Notes: generated by a model not told the origin, from the sequence alone. Positions 46,793-56,215 are shown, counted from the stretch's first letter. The stretch: 64,000 bases of DNA from an uncultured Lachnospiraceae bacterium (GCA_902801515.1 CADCII010000011.1:21319-85318), one strand, 5' to 3'. Program-made: numbers and translations.

Positions 46793-46841
46793 GTGTTTTC
46801 CTCCCTTTTGCAAATCCTTCTCTTCATAGTTACAAAATCAG

Positions 46842-46900
46842 GTTCTGTATGGCACAGAACAGATTTACTCTGATCAGGGATCAGCTCCTGTCAGCTGATC
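46842..46900 (-). other. Two small hairpins at the oxidoreductase/binding-protein junction
   Basis: GATCAGCT/AGCTGATC (46879-46900, 6-nt loop) straddles the stop codon of the oxidoreductase gene, and GTTCTG/CAGAAC (46842-46860) lies in the 98-bp gap. Neither has a T-run. They may tune expression between the two genes. Confidence 0.45.
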
Positions 46901-47925
46901 CGTACGGTTTCGCCGGTCTCACTCGACTTCACACTTGCAAAAACGGCCTTCATGGCAATCATGACATCCCTGCCGCTGATGCAGGATTCCCTGCCTTCCA
47001 GAATTGCGGAAACAAACTCATCAATAACGCCGGAGCTGAACTGAAGTTCATTGGTGATCAGCTTGTCCATCTCATAGTAGATGCGCTCGCCATTCCTCTT
47101 CTGGATATACAGCGTGTAATCCGGATGATCATAGATGTGAAGAACACCTTCTGTTCCGTAGATAACTGTGTTATTATCCTCAGACGCACCGTAATAGGTC
47201 CAGCTGGCAGTCATGGTGCCGATCGCCCCGCTGCGCATACGATAGATGGAGATGGCATTGTCATCTACACTGATCGGATTGCCGTCCGGATCTTTCTTGT
47301 CCAGCGTCGCAACCACGGACTTTACTTCTTCCACGTAATCATCCAGGATATACTGGATCAGATCCGTCTTATGAACCCCCAGATCTGCCACAGCACCCAT
47401 GGCGGACTGCTTCCTGTCAAAGAACCAGGTATTATTCTTCATGATACTCCAGTTCTCCGGGCCTTCGTGTCCGAAGGTGGTCCTGAATGTGAGGACTCTT
47501 CCGATCGCGCCTTCCCGTATCAGTTGTCTCGCTTTCTGGTGACCATGTGTCAGACGCTGGTTCTGTCCGATCATAAGGGTGCGGTGGTTTTCATCCGCAG
47601 CCTTCACCATAGCTTCACACTCCTCTACGGAAACCGCCATCGGCTTCTCGCACAGGACATGTTTTCCGGCATTAAGGGCTTTGATGGTGACTTCCGCATG
47701 CTGGGTATTCGCCACACATACGCTTACTACATCGATAGACGGATCCGCAAGAAGTTCGTCCACCGATTCATACACTCTGCCGCCGTACTTTGCGGCCAGT
47801 TCCTGTGCCCGGTTACGATCCCAGTCACAGTACCCTGCAATCTCCGTATTCGGATTCGCCGCATATTCCGGAACATGACGGTGCCTGGCAATGCTTCCGC
47901 AGCCAATAATTCCTGCTTTGATCAT
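46891..47925 (-). CDS. Gfo/Idh/MocA family NAD(P)-dependent oxidoreductase
   Basis: The 344-residue protein has an N-terminal Rossmann fold (AGIIGCGSIARHRHVPEY, 4-21), the signature EKP (93-95) whose Lys acts in catalysis, and the GAVADLGVHKTDLI metal/active-site-like stretch (DxGxHxxD) near 175. Family members oxidise or reduce sugars, inositols and sugar nucleotides with NAD(P). As first gene of the sugar ABC operon it probably acts on the imported compound; inositol, a deoxy-sugar or an aldose are candidates and none can be chosen from sequence. A TATAAT promoter lies just upstream. Confidence 0.92.
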   Translation of the reverse strand: MIKAGIIGCGSIARHRHVPEYAANPNTEIAGYCDWDRNRAQELAAKYGGRVYESVDELLADPSIDVVSVCVANTQHAEVTIKALNAGKHVLCEKPMAVSVEECEAMVKAADENHRTLMIGQNQRLTHGHQKARQLIREGAIGRVLTFRTTFGHEGPENWSIMKNNTWFFDRKQSAMGAVADLGVHKTDLIQYILDDYVEEVKSVVATLDKKDPDGNPISVDDNAISIYRMRSGAIGTMTASWTYYGASEDNNTVIYGTEGVLHIYDHPDYTLYIQKRNGERIYYEMDKLITNELQFSSGVIDEFVSAILEGRESCISGRDVMIAMKAVFASVKSSETGETVRIS

Positions 47926-47975
47926 ACTGTCACACTCCTGTATTCAAGTACGCCACCGGCAAATGCCACACACCG

Positions 47976-48004
47976 ATTATAATCTTATCCAGTCAGAATG
48001 TACA
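47976..48004 (-). promoter_or_regulatory. Promoter of the oxidoreductase-ABC operon
   Basis: The minus strand has TGTACA (47999-48004) and TATAAT (47976-47981) with a 17-nt gap, about 50 nt upstream of the oxidoreductase start. The -35 is a 4/6 match, suggesting an activated or moderate promoter. Confidence 0.55.
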
Positions 48005-48021
48005 TATATAAACAAGATATT

Positions 48022-50142
48022 TCAAAAAGATTCAGCACTCAGTACCGCTACCGTGCGCGGGCGCATTGAGACCCTTCGCCATGCCATGCCTCTCTCTTCT
48101 CCGCCTGTCGATACGTACAGATGCCAGCTCTTCCCATCCGGAAGATCCGGCAGGGTGATCTCGACCGGTTCCCAGAACACGTTGATCGCGACACAGACAA
48201 TGTCATCCTCCTGCCGTTTCTCATCGTATCCTGCATACACTACATAGAATGCCCTGGTCTCTTTTGTGACCAGTGCGTTCCACGGGGTCCCCGCATGAAC
48301 AGACATGTTCGGGAATCCGCACCGGGCAGGCTTCAGATCTCTGCTGACGCACTGGTGGGCTTTTCTGAACGCGATCACATCTCTTGTGAATTCCAGCATC
48401 TCCCTGTTCCGGTCGCAGTAATTCCAGTTCAGCCAGCTGATCTCATTGTCCTGGCAGTATCCGTTGTTATTGCCAAACTGCGAATTGGCGAATTCATCTC
48501 CCGCGTAGAACATGGGTGTGCCCCGGCTCATCATCAGCGCCGCCATGGCGTTCTTCATCATCTGCATGCGCAGATGCTCGATCTCCGGGTCAAGGCTCGG
48601 GCCTTCAACACCGCAGTTCCAGCTCCTGTTGTCATTTGCCCCGTCCGTATTATTCCAGCCGTTCACCTCATTGTGCTTTTCGTTATAAGCGTAGAGGTCA
48701 TACAGGGTAAAACCGTCATGGCAGGTAATAAAATTGACGGAAGAGTTGTATCCCAGATATCCGTGAGGACTTCTGCCCTGCTCGGACGGATCTGTTGAAT
48801 ACAGGTCCGGGGATCCGATCATACGCTTTGCTGCCTCCGGCGCAGCCCAGTAGTCTCCCTTCAGAAACTCTCTCATATCGTCTCTGTACTTGCCGTTCCA
48901 TTCTGCCCAGCGGTTCCAGGCTGGAAAGCTTCCGACCTGATACATGCCGCCGGCGTCCCAGGCTTCCGCGATCAGCTTCACGTCGGCAAGCAGAGGATCC
49001 TTCGCAAGTCTCTGAAGAAGAGGCGGATGCTCCATCGGAGAGCCGTCTTCATTTCTCCCGAGAATGCTGGCGAGGTCAAATCTAAATCCGTCGATATGAT
49101 AGTTGATCGTCCAGTGATGAAGACATTCTACGATCATCTCCTGCACTACCGGATGATTACAGTTCACTGTATTGCCGCAGCCGGAGAAATTGTAGTACCT
49201 GCCCTCCGGATCCAGCATATAGTAGACGTTGTTGTCAAATCCCTTGAAACTGATGAAGGAGCCGTCTTCATTTCCCTCTGCAGTATGGTTGAATACAACG
49301 TCCAGGATGACCATGATTCCCGCCTCATGAAGAGCGCTGATCAGATCCCTGAGTTCGCTGCCTTCTCTGTTGTATTCTTCACGGGCTGTATAGCCGGAGT
49401 TGGGGGCAAAATAACTGACCGTGTTGTAGCCCCAGTAATCCATGAGACGCTTGCCTTCGTAGTTGCGTACGTTCTGCATCTCATCGAACTCGAAGATCGG
49501 CATCAGTTCAACTGCCGTGATGCCCAGCCACTTCAGATACGGGATCTTCTCACGAAGTCCCTCAAAAGTTCCGGGATGGCGTACCCCTGAGTTAGTCCCC
49601 ATGGTAAACCCGCGCACGTGAAGCTCATAGATGATCATGTCCTCCATGGGCATCTTCAAGCGGAAATGATCTCCCCAGTCATATGTGTGGCGCACGACTC
49701 TGGCGTGGTATACACCCTCTTCCAGCTGCCTCTCGCCCCAGATCCTCTGACCGGTGACCGCCTTTGCGTAGATATCCAGAAGTACATGCCTGCGGTCAAA
49801 TAAAAGACCTTTTCCGGGATCCCACGGACCGTCCACACGGTAGGCATACTCAAACTGCGTGATATCCAGTCCGAATACCACCATGGACCACACATCGCCG
49901 ACACGGTAATTCTCCGGGAACGGGATCACTGCGTAGGGATCCTTTTCAAGACGGTGAAACAGCAGCAGTTCGACTGCCGTTGCGCCGTTCGAATGGACCG
50001 TGAAATTAACTGCGCCGCCATATCCCAGCGCCTGGGCGCCATTATGTTCATATAGTCCGGGACATACCGAAAAACCAGCCACGCTTTCCCAGGGCCGAAG
50101 TATATCGATATCTATGTTCGGACTATGATTCTGTTCTCCCAT
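48022..50142 (-). CDS. glgX: Glycogen debranching enzyme (GlgX/isoamylase-type GH13)
   Basis: The 706-residue enzyme hydrolyses alpha-1,6 branches of glycogen or limit dextrin. An N-terminal CBM48-like beta-sandwich (FTVHSNGATAVELLLFH...) precedes the GH13 barrel. The catalytic nucleophile is in GFRFDLAS (about 353), the acid/base Glu in AEAWDAGG (about 392) and the transition-state His-Asp in FITCHDGFTL (about 475). GMAYIHDVVFNHTAEG-type region I reads VILDVVFNHTAEGNEDG. The start has GAAGGAAAA 7-8 nt upstream. It follows pckA across a terminator-like hairpin, so its own promoter must be weak or lie within pckA's 3' region. It is the only glycogen gene here. Confidence 0.92.
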   Translation of the reverse strand: MGEQNHSPNIDIDILRPWESVAGFSVCPGLYEHNGAQALGYGGAVNFTVHSNGATAVELLLFHRLEKDPYAVIPFPENYRVGDVWSMVVFGLDITQFEYAYRVDGPWDPGKGLLFDRRHVLLDIYAKAVTGQRIWGERQLEEGVYHARVVRHTYDWGDHFRLKMPMEDMIIYELHVRGFTMGTNSGVRHPGTFEGLREKIPYLKWLGITAVELMPIFEFDEMQNVRNYEGKRLMDYWGYNTVSYFAPNSGYTAREEYNREGSELRDLISALHEAGIMVILDVVFNHTAEGNEDGSFISFKGFDNNVYYMLDPEGRYYNFSGCGNTVNCNHPVVQEMIVECLHHWTINYHIDGFRFDLASILGRNEDGSPMEHPPLLQRLAKDPLLADVKLIAEAWDAGGMYQVGSFPAWNRWAEWNGKYRDDMREFLKGDYWAAPEAAKRMIGSPDLYSTDPSEQGRSPHGYLGYNSSVNFITCHDGFTLYDLYAYNEKHNEVNGWNNTDGANDNRSWNCGVEGPSLDPEIEHLRMQMMKNAMAALMMSRGTPMFYAGDEFANSQFGNNNGYCQDNEISWLNWNYCDRNREMLEFTRDVIAFRKAHQCVSRDLKPARCGFPNMSVHAGTPWNALVTKETRAFYVVYAGYDEKRQEDDIVCVAINVFWEPVEITLPDLPDGKSWHLYVSTGGEERGMAWRRVSMRPRTVAVLSAESF

Positions 50143-50172
50143 TGTTTTCCTTCGATGTTGTTAAGAAGTAAA

Positions 50173-50208
50173 GGGAGGCTGACACGTGCTGCCACGCATC
50201 AGTCTCCC
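50173..50208 (-). terminator. Terminator-like hairpin downstream of pckA
   Basis: GGGAGGCTGA (50173-50182) pairs with TCAGTCTCCC (50199-50208) with one G-U pair; on the minus strand CTTTACTTCTT follows. It separates pckA from glgX. Confidence 0.65.
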
Positions 50209-50233
50209 GTACTGAGTTGAGTTTGGTCTTCTA

Positions 50234-50313
50234 TGATAAACCGCCCAATGCTCATTCAGCCCTGCAAGCCCTCCGGGTTTGCGTCCTGCTCTCGCATTGT
50301 CCGGCTTTTATCA
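50234..50313 (-). ncRNA. Structured 3'-UTR element directly after the pckA stop codon
   Basis: The element begins at the base after the pckA stop. An outer stem pairs TGATAAA (minus strand) with TTTATCA, then CCG/CGG and CAATGC/GCATTG with small internal loops (about 16 bp in all). Inside, GCAA-A-CCC and GGG-C-TTGC close a GGA loop. No T-run follows directly. It is not a family I recognise. Confidence 0.4.
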
Positions 50314-51927
50314 TCAAAGCTTCGGGCCTGCTGCAACCAGTGCCTTGCCTGCTTCGTTGCCTTCGTACTTCACGAAGTTCTTGATGAAGCGGCCTGCAAG
50401 ATCCTTAGCCTTCTCATCCCACTGTGCTGCGTCTTCGTAGGTATCTCTCGGATCCAGGATTCCAGGATCTACGCCCGGAAGCTCGGTCGGAACCTCGAAA
50501 TCGAAGTACGGAATCTTCTTGGTCGGAGCCTTGAGGACATCGCCGTTCAGGATAGCGTCGATGATTCCGCGGGTATCCTTGATGGAGATTCTCTTGCCGG
50601 TGCCGTTCCATCCGGTGTTGACCAGATAAGCCTTGGCGCCGCTCTTCTGCATTCTCTTAACCAGCTCTTCGCCGTACTTGGTTGGATGCAGTTCCAGGAA
50701 TGCCTGTCCGAAGCAAGCGGAGAAGGTCGGGGTCGGCTCGGTGATTCCGCGCTCGGTTCCTGCAAGCTTTGCTGTGAATCCGCTCAGGAAGTAGTACTGA
50801 GTCTGCTCCGGAGTCAGGATGGAAACCGGCGGAAGTACGCCAAATGCGTCAGCAGACAGGAAGATTACATTCTCAGCTGCCGGGCCTGCGGACTTGCCGT
50901 TTACGTTCTTCGCGATCTTCTCGATATGCTCGATCGGATAGGAAACACGGGTATTCTCGGTGACGGACTTGTCAGCAAAGTCGATCTTGCCTTCTGCGTC
51001 AACGGTAACGTTCTCAAGAAGAGCGTTGCGCTTGATCGCATTGTAGATATCCGGCTCAGACTCTTTGTCCAGATTGATGACCTTTGCATAGCAGCCGCCC
51101 TCGAAGTTGAAGACGCCGTTGTCATCCCAGCCGTGCTCGTCATCACCGATCAGAAGTCTCTTCGGGTCAGTGGAAAGGGTGGTCTTGCCGGTTCCGGACA
51201 GACCGAAGAAGATAGCAGTGTTCTTGCCTTCCATATCGGTGTTCGCGGAGCAGTGCATGGAAGCAATGCCCTTCAGCGGCAGGTAGTAGTTCATCATGGA
51301 GAACATACCCTTCTTCATCTCGCCGCCGTACCAGGTGTTCAGGATAACCTGCTCACGGCTGGTGATGTTGAACGCTGAAACAGTCTCAGAGTTGAGGCCG
51401 AGTTCCTTGTAGTTGTCGCACTTTGCCTTGGAAGCATTGAAGCTTACAAAGTCCGGTTCGAAGTTCTCGAGTTCCTCATCTGTCGGGATGATAAACATGT
51501 TCTTGACGAAATGAGCCTGCCATGCAACTTCCATGACGAAACGGATAGCCATGCGGGTATCCTCATTTGTTCCGCAGAAGCAGTCCATGACAAACAGTCT
51601 CTTTCCGGAGAGCTGCTCGATGGCCTTCGCCTTAACCTGTGCCCAGACATCCTCAGACATGGGATGGTTGTCGTTCTTGTACGCATCGCTGGTCCACCAT
51701 ACAGTGTCCTTGGAATTCTCGTCCATGACGATGTATTTGTCTTTGGGTGAACGGCCGGTGTAGATACCGGTCATGACATTGACTGCGTCGAGCTCGGTGA
51801 GCTGACCTACATCATAGCCCTCCAGACCCGGTTTCATCTCTTCCTCATAGAGGAATTCAAATGACGGGTTGTGGATGATTTCAGTTGCGCCGGTAATGCC
51901 ATACTTGGTAAGATCAATATTCGCCAT
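50314..51927 (-). CDS. pckA: Phosphoenolpyruvate carboxykinase (ATP)
   Basis: Interconverts oxaloacetate + ATP and PEP + CO2 + ADP. In anaerobic gut Firmicutes it may run in either direction (gluconeogenesis or PEP carboxylation). The 537-residue product has [11 protein letters not shown] (57-67), the kinase-1a P-loop GLSGTGKTT (242-250), the metal-binding [20 protein letters not shown] (259-278) and the adenine-binding region near [13 protein letters not shown]. The ATG at 51927 follows AAAGAGG by about 9 nt; an upstream ATG adds 14 unlikely residues. It is divergent from proA and expressed from a strong promoter. Confidence 0.97.
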   Translation of the reverse strand: MANIDLTKYGITGATEIIHNPSFEFLYEEEMKPGLEGYDVGQLTELDAVNVMTGIYTGRSPKDKYIVMDENSKDTVWWTSDAYKNDNHPMSEDVWAQVKAKAIEQLSGKRLFVMDCFCGTNEDTRMAIRFVMEVAWQAHFVKNMFIIPTDEELENFEPDFVSFNASKAKCDNYKELGLNSETVSAFNITSREQVILNTWYGGEMKKGMFSMMNYYLPLKGIASMHCSANTDMEGKNTAIFFGLSGTGKTTLSTDPKRLLIGDDEHGWDDNGVFNFEGGCYAKVINLDKESEPDIYNAIKRNALLENVTVDAEGKIDFADKSVTENTRVSYPIEHIEKIAKNVNGKSAGPAAENVIFLSADAFGVLPPVSILTPEQTQYYFLSGFTAKLAGTERGITEPTPTFSACFGQAFLELHPTKYGEELVKRMQKSGAKAYLVNTGWNGTGKRISIKDTRGIIDAILNGDVLKAPTKKIPYFDFEVPTELPGVDPGILDPRDTYEDAAQWDEKAKDLAGRFIKNFVKYEGNEAGKALVAAGPKL

Positions 51928-52009
51928 TACATTAAACCTCTTTCCTGAATTGCTGTTAGTTGGTAACATCTTAAAAGCATCTTTAGAATATGCCTTTTTT
52001 TACGGATGT

Positions 52010-52038
52010 ATTATAGCGGACAGACCTGTAAAAATCAA
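52010..52038 (-). promoter_or_regulatory. pckA promoter
   Basis: TTGATT (52033-52038) and TATAAT (52010-52015) on the minus strand are separated by 17 nt, about 80 nt upstream of the pckA ATG. Confidence 0.7.
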
Positions 52039-52094
52039 CAAGTATGTGGTAAAGTTAACAGAGTAAACGCTATTCTCTGCAAGAGGTCATAACT

Positions 52095-53426
52095 ATGAGT
52101 ATCCGTGACAATGTCAGAAAAATGAAAGAGGTCTCTCCCACGGTCGCTTCCCTGGGAGTCGACATAAGAAACAGCGCACTGAAGGCGATTGCGGCATCTC
52201 TCTCATCACACAGTGAAGAAATCTTTGCCGCAAACCGTGAAGACCTTGCGCGTGCCGACGCTGACGGCATAGCTGACTCTGTAAAAAAGCGGCTGAAGTT
52301 TGATGAGCACAAGCTCAGCGACTGTCTGGCCGGCATTGACAGTCTTCTGTCGATTCCGGATCCCACCGGGAAGGTCACCCTGAAGAGGGAACTTGATGAA
52401 GGCCTGGTCCTGGAACGTGTAACCGTACCCATCGGAGTGATCGGCATCATCTTCGAGGCAAGGCCGGATGCGCTGGTGCAGATCAGCTGCCTTTGCATCA
52501 AGAGCGGAAACTGTGCCGTCCTGAAAGGCGGACGGGAGACCGCTTCTACCAATAAGGTACTGTTTGATCTCATCCGTGATGCCGCCGCTTCGGCAGGGAT
52601 CCCGGCGGAAAGCCTGCTTCAGGCCTCTGCCCACAGCGAGATCGATGAACTGCTGGAATGTGACGACTGCGTGGATCTGGTGATCCCGAGGGGCTCCAAT
52701 TCATTTGTCCGCTACATCATGGATCATACAAAGATCCCGGTAATGGGTCATTCCGACGGTATCTGCCATACTTATGTTGACCAGTACGCGGACCAGGAAC
52801 TTGCAGTCCCGATCCTGATCGACGCCAAAACGCAGTACACAGCAGCCTGCAATGCTACAGAGACCCTTCTGGTCCACCGGGCCATCGGGGCTTCATTTCT
52901 CCCGAAAGCCGCAAAAGCTCTTGCAGAAAACGGCGTAAAGCTGAGGGGGACTGAAGAGGCTGCGGCCATTCTGAGAGACGCTGGTTTCGGAAAAGAAGCT
53001 CCTGCTGCCCTTTCGCAGATCGCCGGGGATGACGTGATGGGAGAGGATGATTTCAGAAAAGAGTATCTGGACCTGGTTCTTTCTGTAAAACTGGTCGGCA
53101 GTGTGGATGAAGCCGCGGCACACATCAACCGTTTCGGCTCTCACCATACAGACTGCATCATTACAGAAGATGACGCCGCGGCAGACCGTTTCATGACGCT
53201 GGTGGATTCCGCCGGTGTCTACCGCAACTGCTCGACCCGTTTCGCGGACGGATTCCGTTACGGGTTCGGGGCTGAGGTCGGAATCTCGACCAGCAAGATT
53301 CATGCGAGAGGTCCGGTAGGACTGGAAGGGCTGGTAACCTATAAGTACCGCCTGTACGGTCACGGGCAGATTGTAGGAGACTACGCTTCAGGAAAGAAGG
53401 CATTTCATTTCCGGAATCTGCTGTAA
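52095..53426 (+). CDS. proA: Glutamate-5-semialdehyde dehydrogenase (gamma-glutamyl phosphate reductase)
   Basis: Second step of proline synthesis: NADPH-dependent reduction of gamma-glutamyl phosphate. The 443 residues include GVIGIIFEARPDALVQI (114-130), the catalytic cysteine in YTAACNATETLLVH (Cys252), and C-terminal RFADGFRYGFGAEVGISTSK and the RGPVGLEGL stretch, all family-specific. AAGAGG (52081-52086) is 8 nt before the ATG. The usual partner proB is not next to it: the divergent neighbour is pckA and the downstream gene is a GntR regulator with its own promoter. Confidence 0.97.
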   Translation: MSIRDNVRKMKEVSPTVASLGVDIRNSALKAIAASLSSHSEEIFAANREDLARADADGIADSVKKRLKFDEHKLSDCLAGIDSLLSIPDPTGKVTLKRELDEGLVLERVTVPIGVIGIIFEARPDALVQISCLCIKSGNCAVLKGGRETASTNKVLFDLIRDAAASAGIPAESLLQASAHSEIDELLECDDCVDLVIPRGSNSFVRYIMDHTKIPVMGHSDGICHTYVDQYADQELAVPILIDAKTQYTAACNATETLLVHRAIGASFLPKAAKALAENGVKLRGTEEAAAILRDAGFGKEAPAALSQIAGDDVMGEDDFRKEYLDLVLSVKLVGSVDEAAAHINRFGSHHTDCIITEDDAAADRFMTLVDSAGVYRNCSTRFADGFRYGFGAEVGISTSKIHARGPVGLEGLVTYKYRLYGHGQIVGDYASGKKAFHFRNLL

Positions 53427-53462
53427 TGGCGAAGATAATCGCAAAAAACCTCAGATTTGTGC

Positions 53463-53502
53463 TTGACGCGGATAACTGAAATATTATAATTAATACTAGT
53501 AT
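53463..53502 (+). promoter_or_regulatory. gntR promoter with a palindromic operator candidate
   Basis: TTGACG (53463-53468) and TATAAT (53485-53490), 16 nt apart, form a strong promoter. A perfect 10-bp palindrome ATACTAGTAT (53493-53502) sits at the predicted start point. GntR-family regulators commonly bind such AT-rich palindromes and repress their own genes; that this one does so is inference. Confidence 0.6.
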
Positions 53503-53565
53503 GTTTAAACAAGGAATTTGTCTGTAATTGAGTTTTATGTCACTTGAAGGGTTGGGGGGCACATT

Positions 53566-54336
53566 ATGCCAAAGTCAAAATTTGAAGCAATCTACAGAGA
53601 ACTGAAGTCGGACATCGAGTCGGAGAAACTCCCATACCAGTCCCTGATGCCGTCGGAGAATCAGCTGATCGTTCGCTTTGACTGCTCACGCAATACAGTC
53701 CGCCGTGCGATCGCCATGCTGGCCGAGGAAGGTTATGTGCAGCCGATGCACGGAAGAGGGGTCCGTGTTATCTATACGAAGACACAGACACCGCCGTTCC
53801 TGCTCGCCGGCATCGAATCTTTCCGTGAGAGCGCAAAGCGCAATAATCTCGGAGAATTATCGACCAGGGTCATCCGGTTCACTGAGATTACCGCCGACGA
53901 ACATGTCGCAAGACATACCGGATTCCCGGTGGGCACGGAGCTGTACTACATTCAGCGTGTCCGTTCTCTGGACGGTGATCCCTGCGTATTTGACATCAAC
54001 CTCTATGACAAGAAGCTGGTCCCGGGGCTCAACAAGGAGATCTGCGTCCATTCGATCTACAATTACATTGAGAATGATCTGGGCATGCCGATCGTTATGA
54101 GTAAGCGTACGATTACCGTGGAACGTGTCACGCAGATGGACGAGGACAGCCTGGACCTGAAGGGATATGATACACTGGCCGTCGTCACCGGACAGACGTT
54201 CAATTCAGAGGGCGTGATGTTTGAGTACACGCAGACCCGCCACCGTCCGGATTACTTTACCTTCCAGACAACCGCTCTGCGCGATAAGAAGAAACGCAGT
54301 GCCGGACAGAACAATGATTCTGACTGGAACAACTGA
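53566..54336 (+). CDS. GntR-family regulator with UTRA domain, TreR-like
   Basis: The 256 residues start with a winged helix (FEAIYRELKSDIESEKLPY, then LMPSENQLIVRFDCSRNTVR and AIAMLAEEGYVQPMHGRGV; about 5-70). A UTRA ligand-binding domain of the HutC/TreR subfamily follows (95-240), ending in VMFEYTQTRHRPDYFTFQT, which closely resembles the TreR C-terminus. TreR proteins sense trehalose-6-phosphate (family knowledge), but no trehalose gene lies here, so the ligand is open. A GGGGGG-type Shine-Dalgarno region lies upstream. It is monocistronic, ending at a strong terminator. Confidence 0.88.
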   Translation: MPKSKFEAIYRELKSDIESEKLPYQSLMPSENQLIVRFDCSRNTVRRAIAMLAEEGYVQPMHGRGVRVIYTKTQTPPFLLAGIESFRESAKRNNLGELSTRVIRFTEITADEHVARHTGFPVGTELYYIQRVRSLDGDPCVFDINLYDKKLVPGLNKEICVHSIYNYIENDLGMPIVMSKRTITVERVTQMDEDSLDLKGYDTLAVVTGQTFNSEGVMFEYTQTRHRPDYFTFQTTALRDKKKRSAGQNNDSDWNN

Positions 54337-54354
54337 GAACAGGCACATGTGATC

Positions 54355-54396
54355 AGCGCCGGAGTCCATATGGATTCCGGCGCTGTTTTTATTTTA
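54355..54396 (+). terminator. Strong terminator after the gntR gene
   Basis: AGCGCCGGAGTCCA (54355-54368) pairs over 14 bp (one mismatch/wobble) with TGGATTCCGGCGCT (54371-54384), followed by GTTTTTATTTTA. Confidence 0.9.
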
Positions 54397-55542
54397 ATCA
54401 TATTCAAGAACATTCACGTAGGACGTCCTCTCCTCTCCCAGAAGTTCCAGGACGCGGTGGCGGTCAATATGGTGAAAATGAAATCCGGCACGCTCTATCA
54501 CTTTCCGGGATGCCTCATTTCCCTCATAATAGTCTGCCCAGATTCGTTGCAGACCAAGATCCCGTCTGCCATGTTCCAGAACAGCAGCTGCCGCTTCGGC
54601 CATGATGCCCTGATGCCAGTAAGGTTCGGCAAGCCAGTAACCAAGTTCTGCTTCTATGTTCAGTCCCTCCGGAAGTCCTTCGTCCCGGTCATTGCTCTCT
54701 TCGTACATATGCCCCTGCCGCGTACAGCACAGCGGATCTTCACTCTGTCTTTCATCAAAATACGAGACAAGGAATCCGTCCGGTCCCGTGAGCCTGAAGT
54801 TCTGCAGTCCCACAGACCCGATGGGCTTTGATGTATCTCGAAGAACTATAGCGTAGATCTCAGGCCTGGTAAGTACGTCGCGGATCACTCTGCGGCTGTC
54901 AGCAACGTCTGTGTGGGGAGGCCATCCCGCCGGCGGTCCGATGACCGGGTTGCGGGCAGACTCATACAGATCGGCGGCGTCTTCGCGAAGCCACGGCCGC
55001 AGGAGAAGCCTGTCCGTCACCAGGCAGTTGTGTTCATTCAGGACTGCCTTCACCAGTTCGCCCTGCCGGTAGACCAGTTTCATGGAGAAAAACGGGAATT
55101 CCCTGTACATGATCATGGACAGGAACAGCCGGTCTCCCTCCCAGTGCGGGATGCGGGTAAGCTCACTTTTGGGAAGCCACTCCAGTTCGCCCTCGTCGCA
55201 TTCCTTCAGCCGTATGGGGGATCCTTCCCCAGAGCTCTTTGCATTCTTTACGTAATTTCCTTCTGTATCGTGGAAGCCTGTAACCATGAACAGATGCATG
55301 TATTCCATGTCATCTTCGTCAGATACGAAGGTAACGATCCCGCAATATCGATAATCGTCGATGAGAAGCCCTGTCTCCTCGTACACTTCCCTGCGCATGC
55401 ACTCTTCCGGACTCTCGCCCCACTCGAACTTACCGCCGACACCGATCCACTTGTCATGGTTGATGTCGTTCTTCTTCCTGGTCCGGTGAAGCATCAGGAC
55501 ACAGTCGTCTTTAATGATATGGACTAACGAAGTCTCTTTCAC
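54394..55542 (-). CDS. Nudix hydrolase-GNAT acetyltransferase fusion
   Basis: Residues 1-165 are a MutT-like Nudix domain with a perfect box: G37, E43, R51-E52, E55-E56 and G58 in GKFEWGESPEECMRREVYEE. Such domains hydrolyse nucleoside diphosphate-X compounds, often oxidised nucleotides. From about 174 (LVTDRLLLRPWLREDAADLY) to the end is a RimJ/RimL-type GNAT domain, including LGYWLAEPYWHQGIMAEAAA and NEASRKVIERAGF acetyl-CoA-binding motifs. No stop, frameshift or linker repeat separates the two, so it is one bifunctional protein of 382 residues. The substrates of both halves are unknown. It converges on the gntR terminator and diverges from the next GNAT gene. Confidence 0.9.
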   Translation of the reverse strand: MKETSLVHIIKDDCVLMLHRTRKKNDINHDKWIGVGGKFEWGESPEECMRREVYEETGLLIDDYRYCGIVTFVSDEDDMEYMHLFMVTGFHDTEGNYVKNAKSSGEGSPIRLKECDEGELEWLPKSELTRIPHWEGDRLFLSMIMYREFPFFSMKLVYRQGELVKAVLNEHNCLVTDRLLLRPWLREDAADLYESARNPVIGPPAGWPPHTDVADSRRVIRDVLTRPEIYAIVLRDTSKPIGSVGLQNFRLTGPDGFLVSYFDERQSEDPLCCTRQGHMYEESNDRDEGLPEGLNIEAELGYWLAEPYWHQGIMAEAAAAVLEHGRRDLGLQRIWADYYEGNEASRKVIERAGFHFHHIDRHRVLELLGEERTSYVNVLEYD

Positions 55543-55738
55543 GTATCTGTCCTCCGCCTGTTATCATTCCGTGATTATTCTCTGATGATGATACCTTCCG
55601 GGTCTTACCGCATTATTATAAAGAACTTCCACCGGGCGGACAAGATAATGTATAATTCCTTCCGGGGTATTCATTTCATTAATGGATAGCTCCGGTCTGA
55701 TACACGAGTAATAAGAGTTTTCAAGAAAGGTTTGAAAC

Positions 55739-56215
55739 ATGCATATCAGAAGAGCAGTTGAACACGATATAGACGATATCCTCCGCCTGCTGGTCGAGGT
55801 CAATATGGTCCACCACACGATCCGTCCGGATCTGTTCAAGGGACCTGCCACCAAATACAATGCGCAGGAACTTGCGCAGAAGCTGAAAGATGATGACGAG
55901 CCTATCTTCGTATATGCGGATGACGAAGACAGGCTTCTCGGTTACATCTTCTGCCAGACTGAGGTCACGGAAGAATCGCCGCTTCGCACCGGCATCCGGA
56001 CACTTTATATCGATGACCTGTGTGTAGATGAGAAGTCCCGCGGGCAGCATGTCGGCAAAGCGCTCTATGAATATGTCCTGGACTATGCGAAGAAGAACGG
56101 CTTCTACAATGTAACGCTCCATGTCTGGGGTGGAAATGACAGTGCCCTGAAGTTCTACCGCAGGATGGGAATGAAAGATCAGTTCATCTGTCTGGAGCAG
56201 ATCCTGGGGGATTGA
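55739..56215 (+). CDS. GNAT family N-acetyltransferase
   Basis: A 158-residue single-domain acetyltransferase. Core motif LYIDDLCVDEKSRGQHVGKA (strand beta-4 and the R/Q-x-x-G-x-A acetyl-CoA loop) is followed by VTLHVWGGNDSALKFYRRMG, the motif-B helix. AGAAAGG lies about 8 nt before the ATG and an extended TGTATAAT at 55649-55656 is a likely -10. The acceptor could be a small amine or a protein N-terminus. It is divergent from the Nudix-GNAT fusion; the two GNAT domains are of different subfamilies. Confidence 0.9.
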   Translation: MHIRRAVEHDIDDILRLLVEVNMVHHTIRPDLFKGPATKYNAQELAQKLKDDDEPIFVYADDEDRLLGYIFCQTEVTEESPLRTGIRTLYIDDLCVDEKSRGQHVGKALYEYVLDYAKKNGFYNVTLHVWGGNDSALKFYRRMGMKDQFICLEQILGD

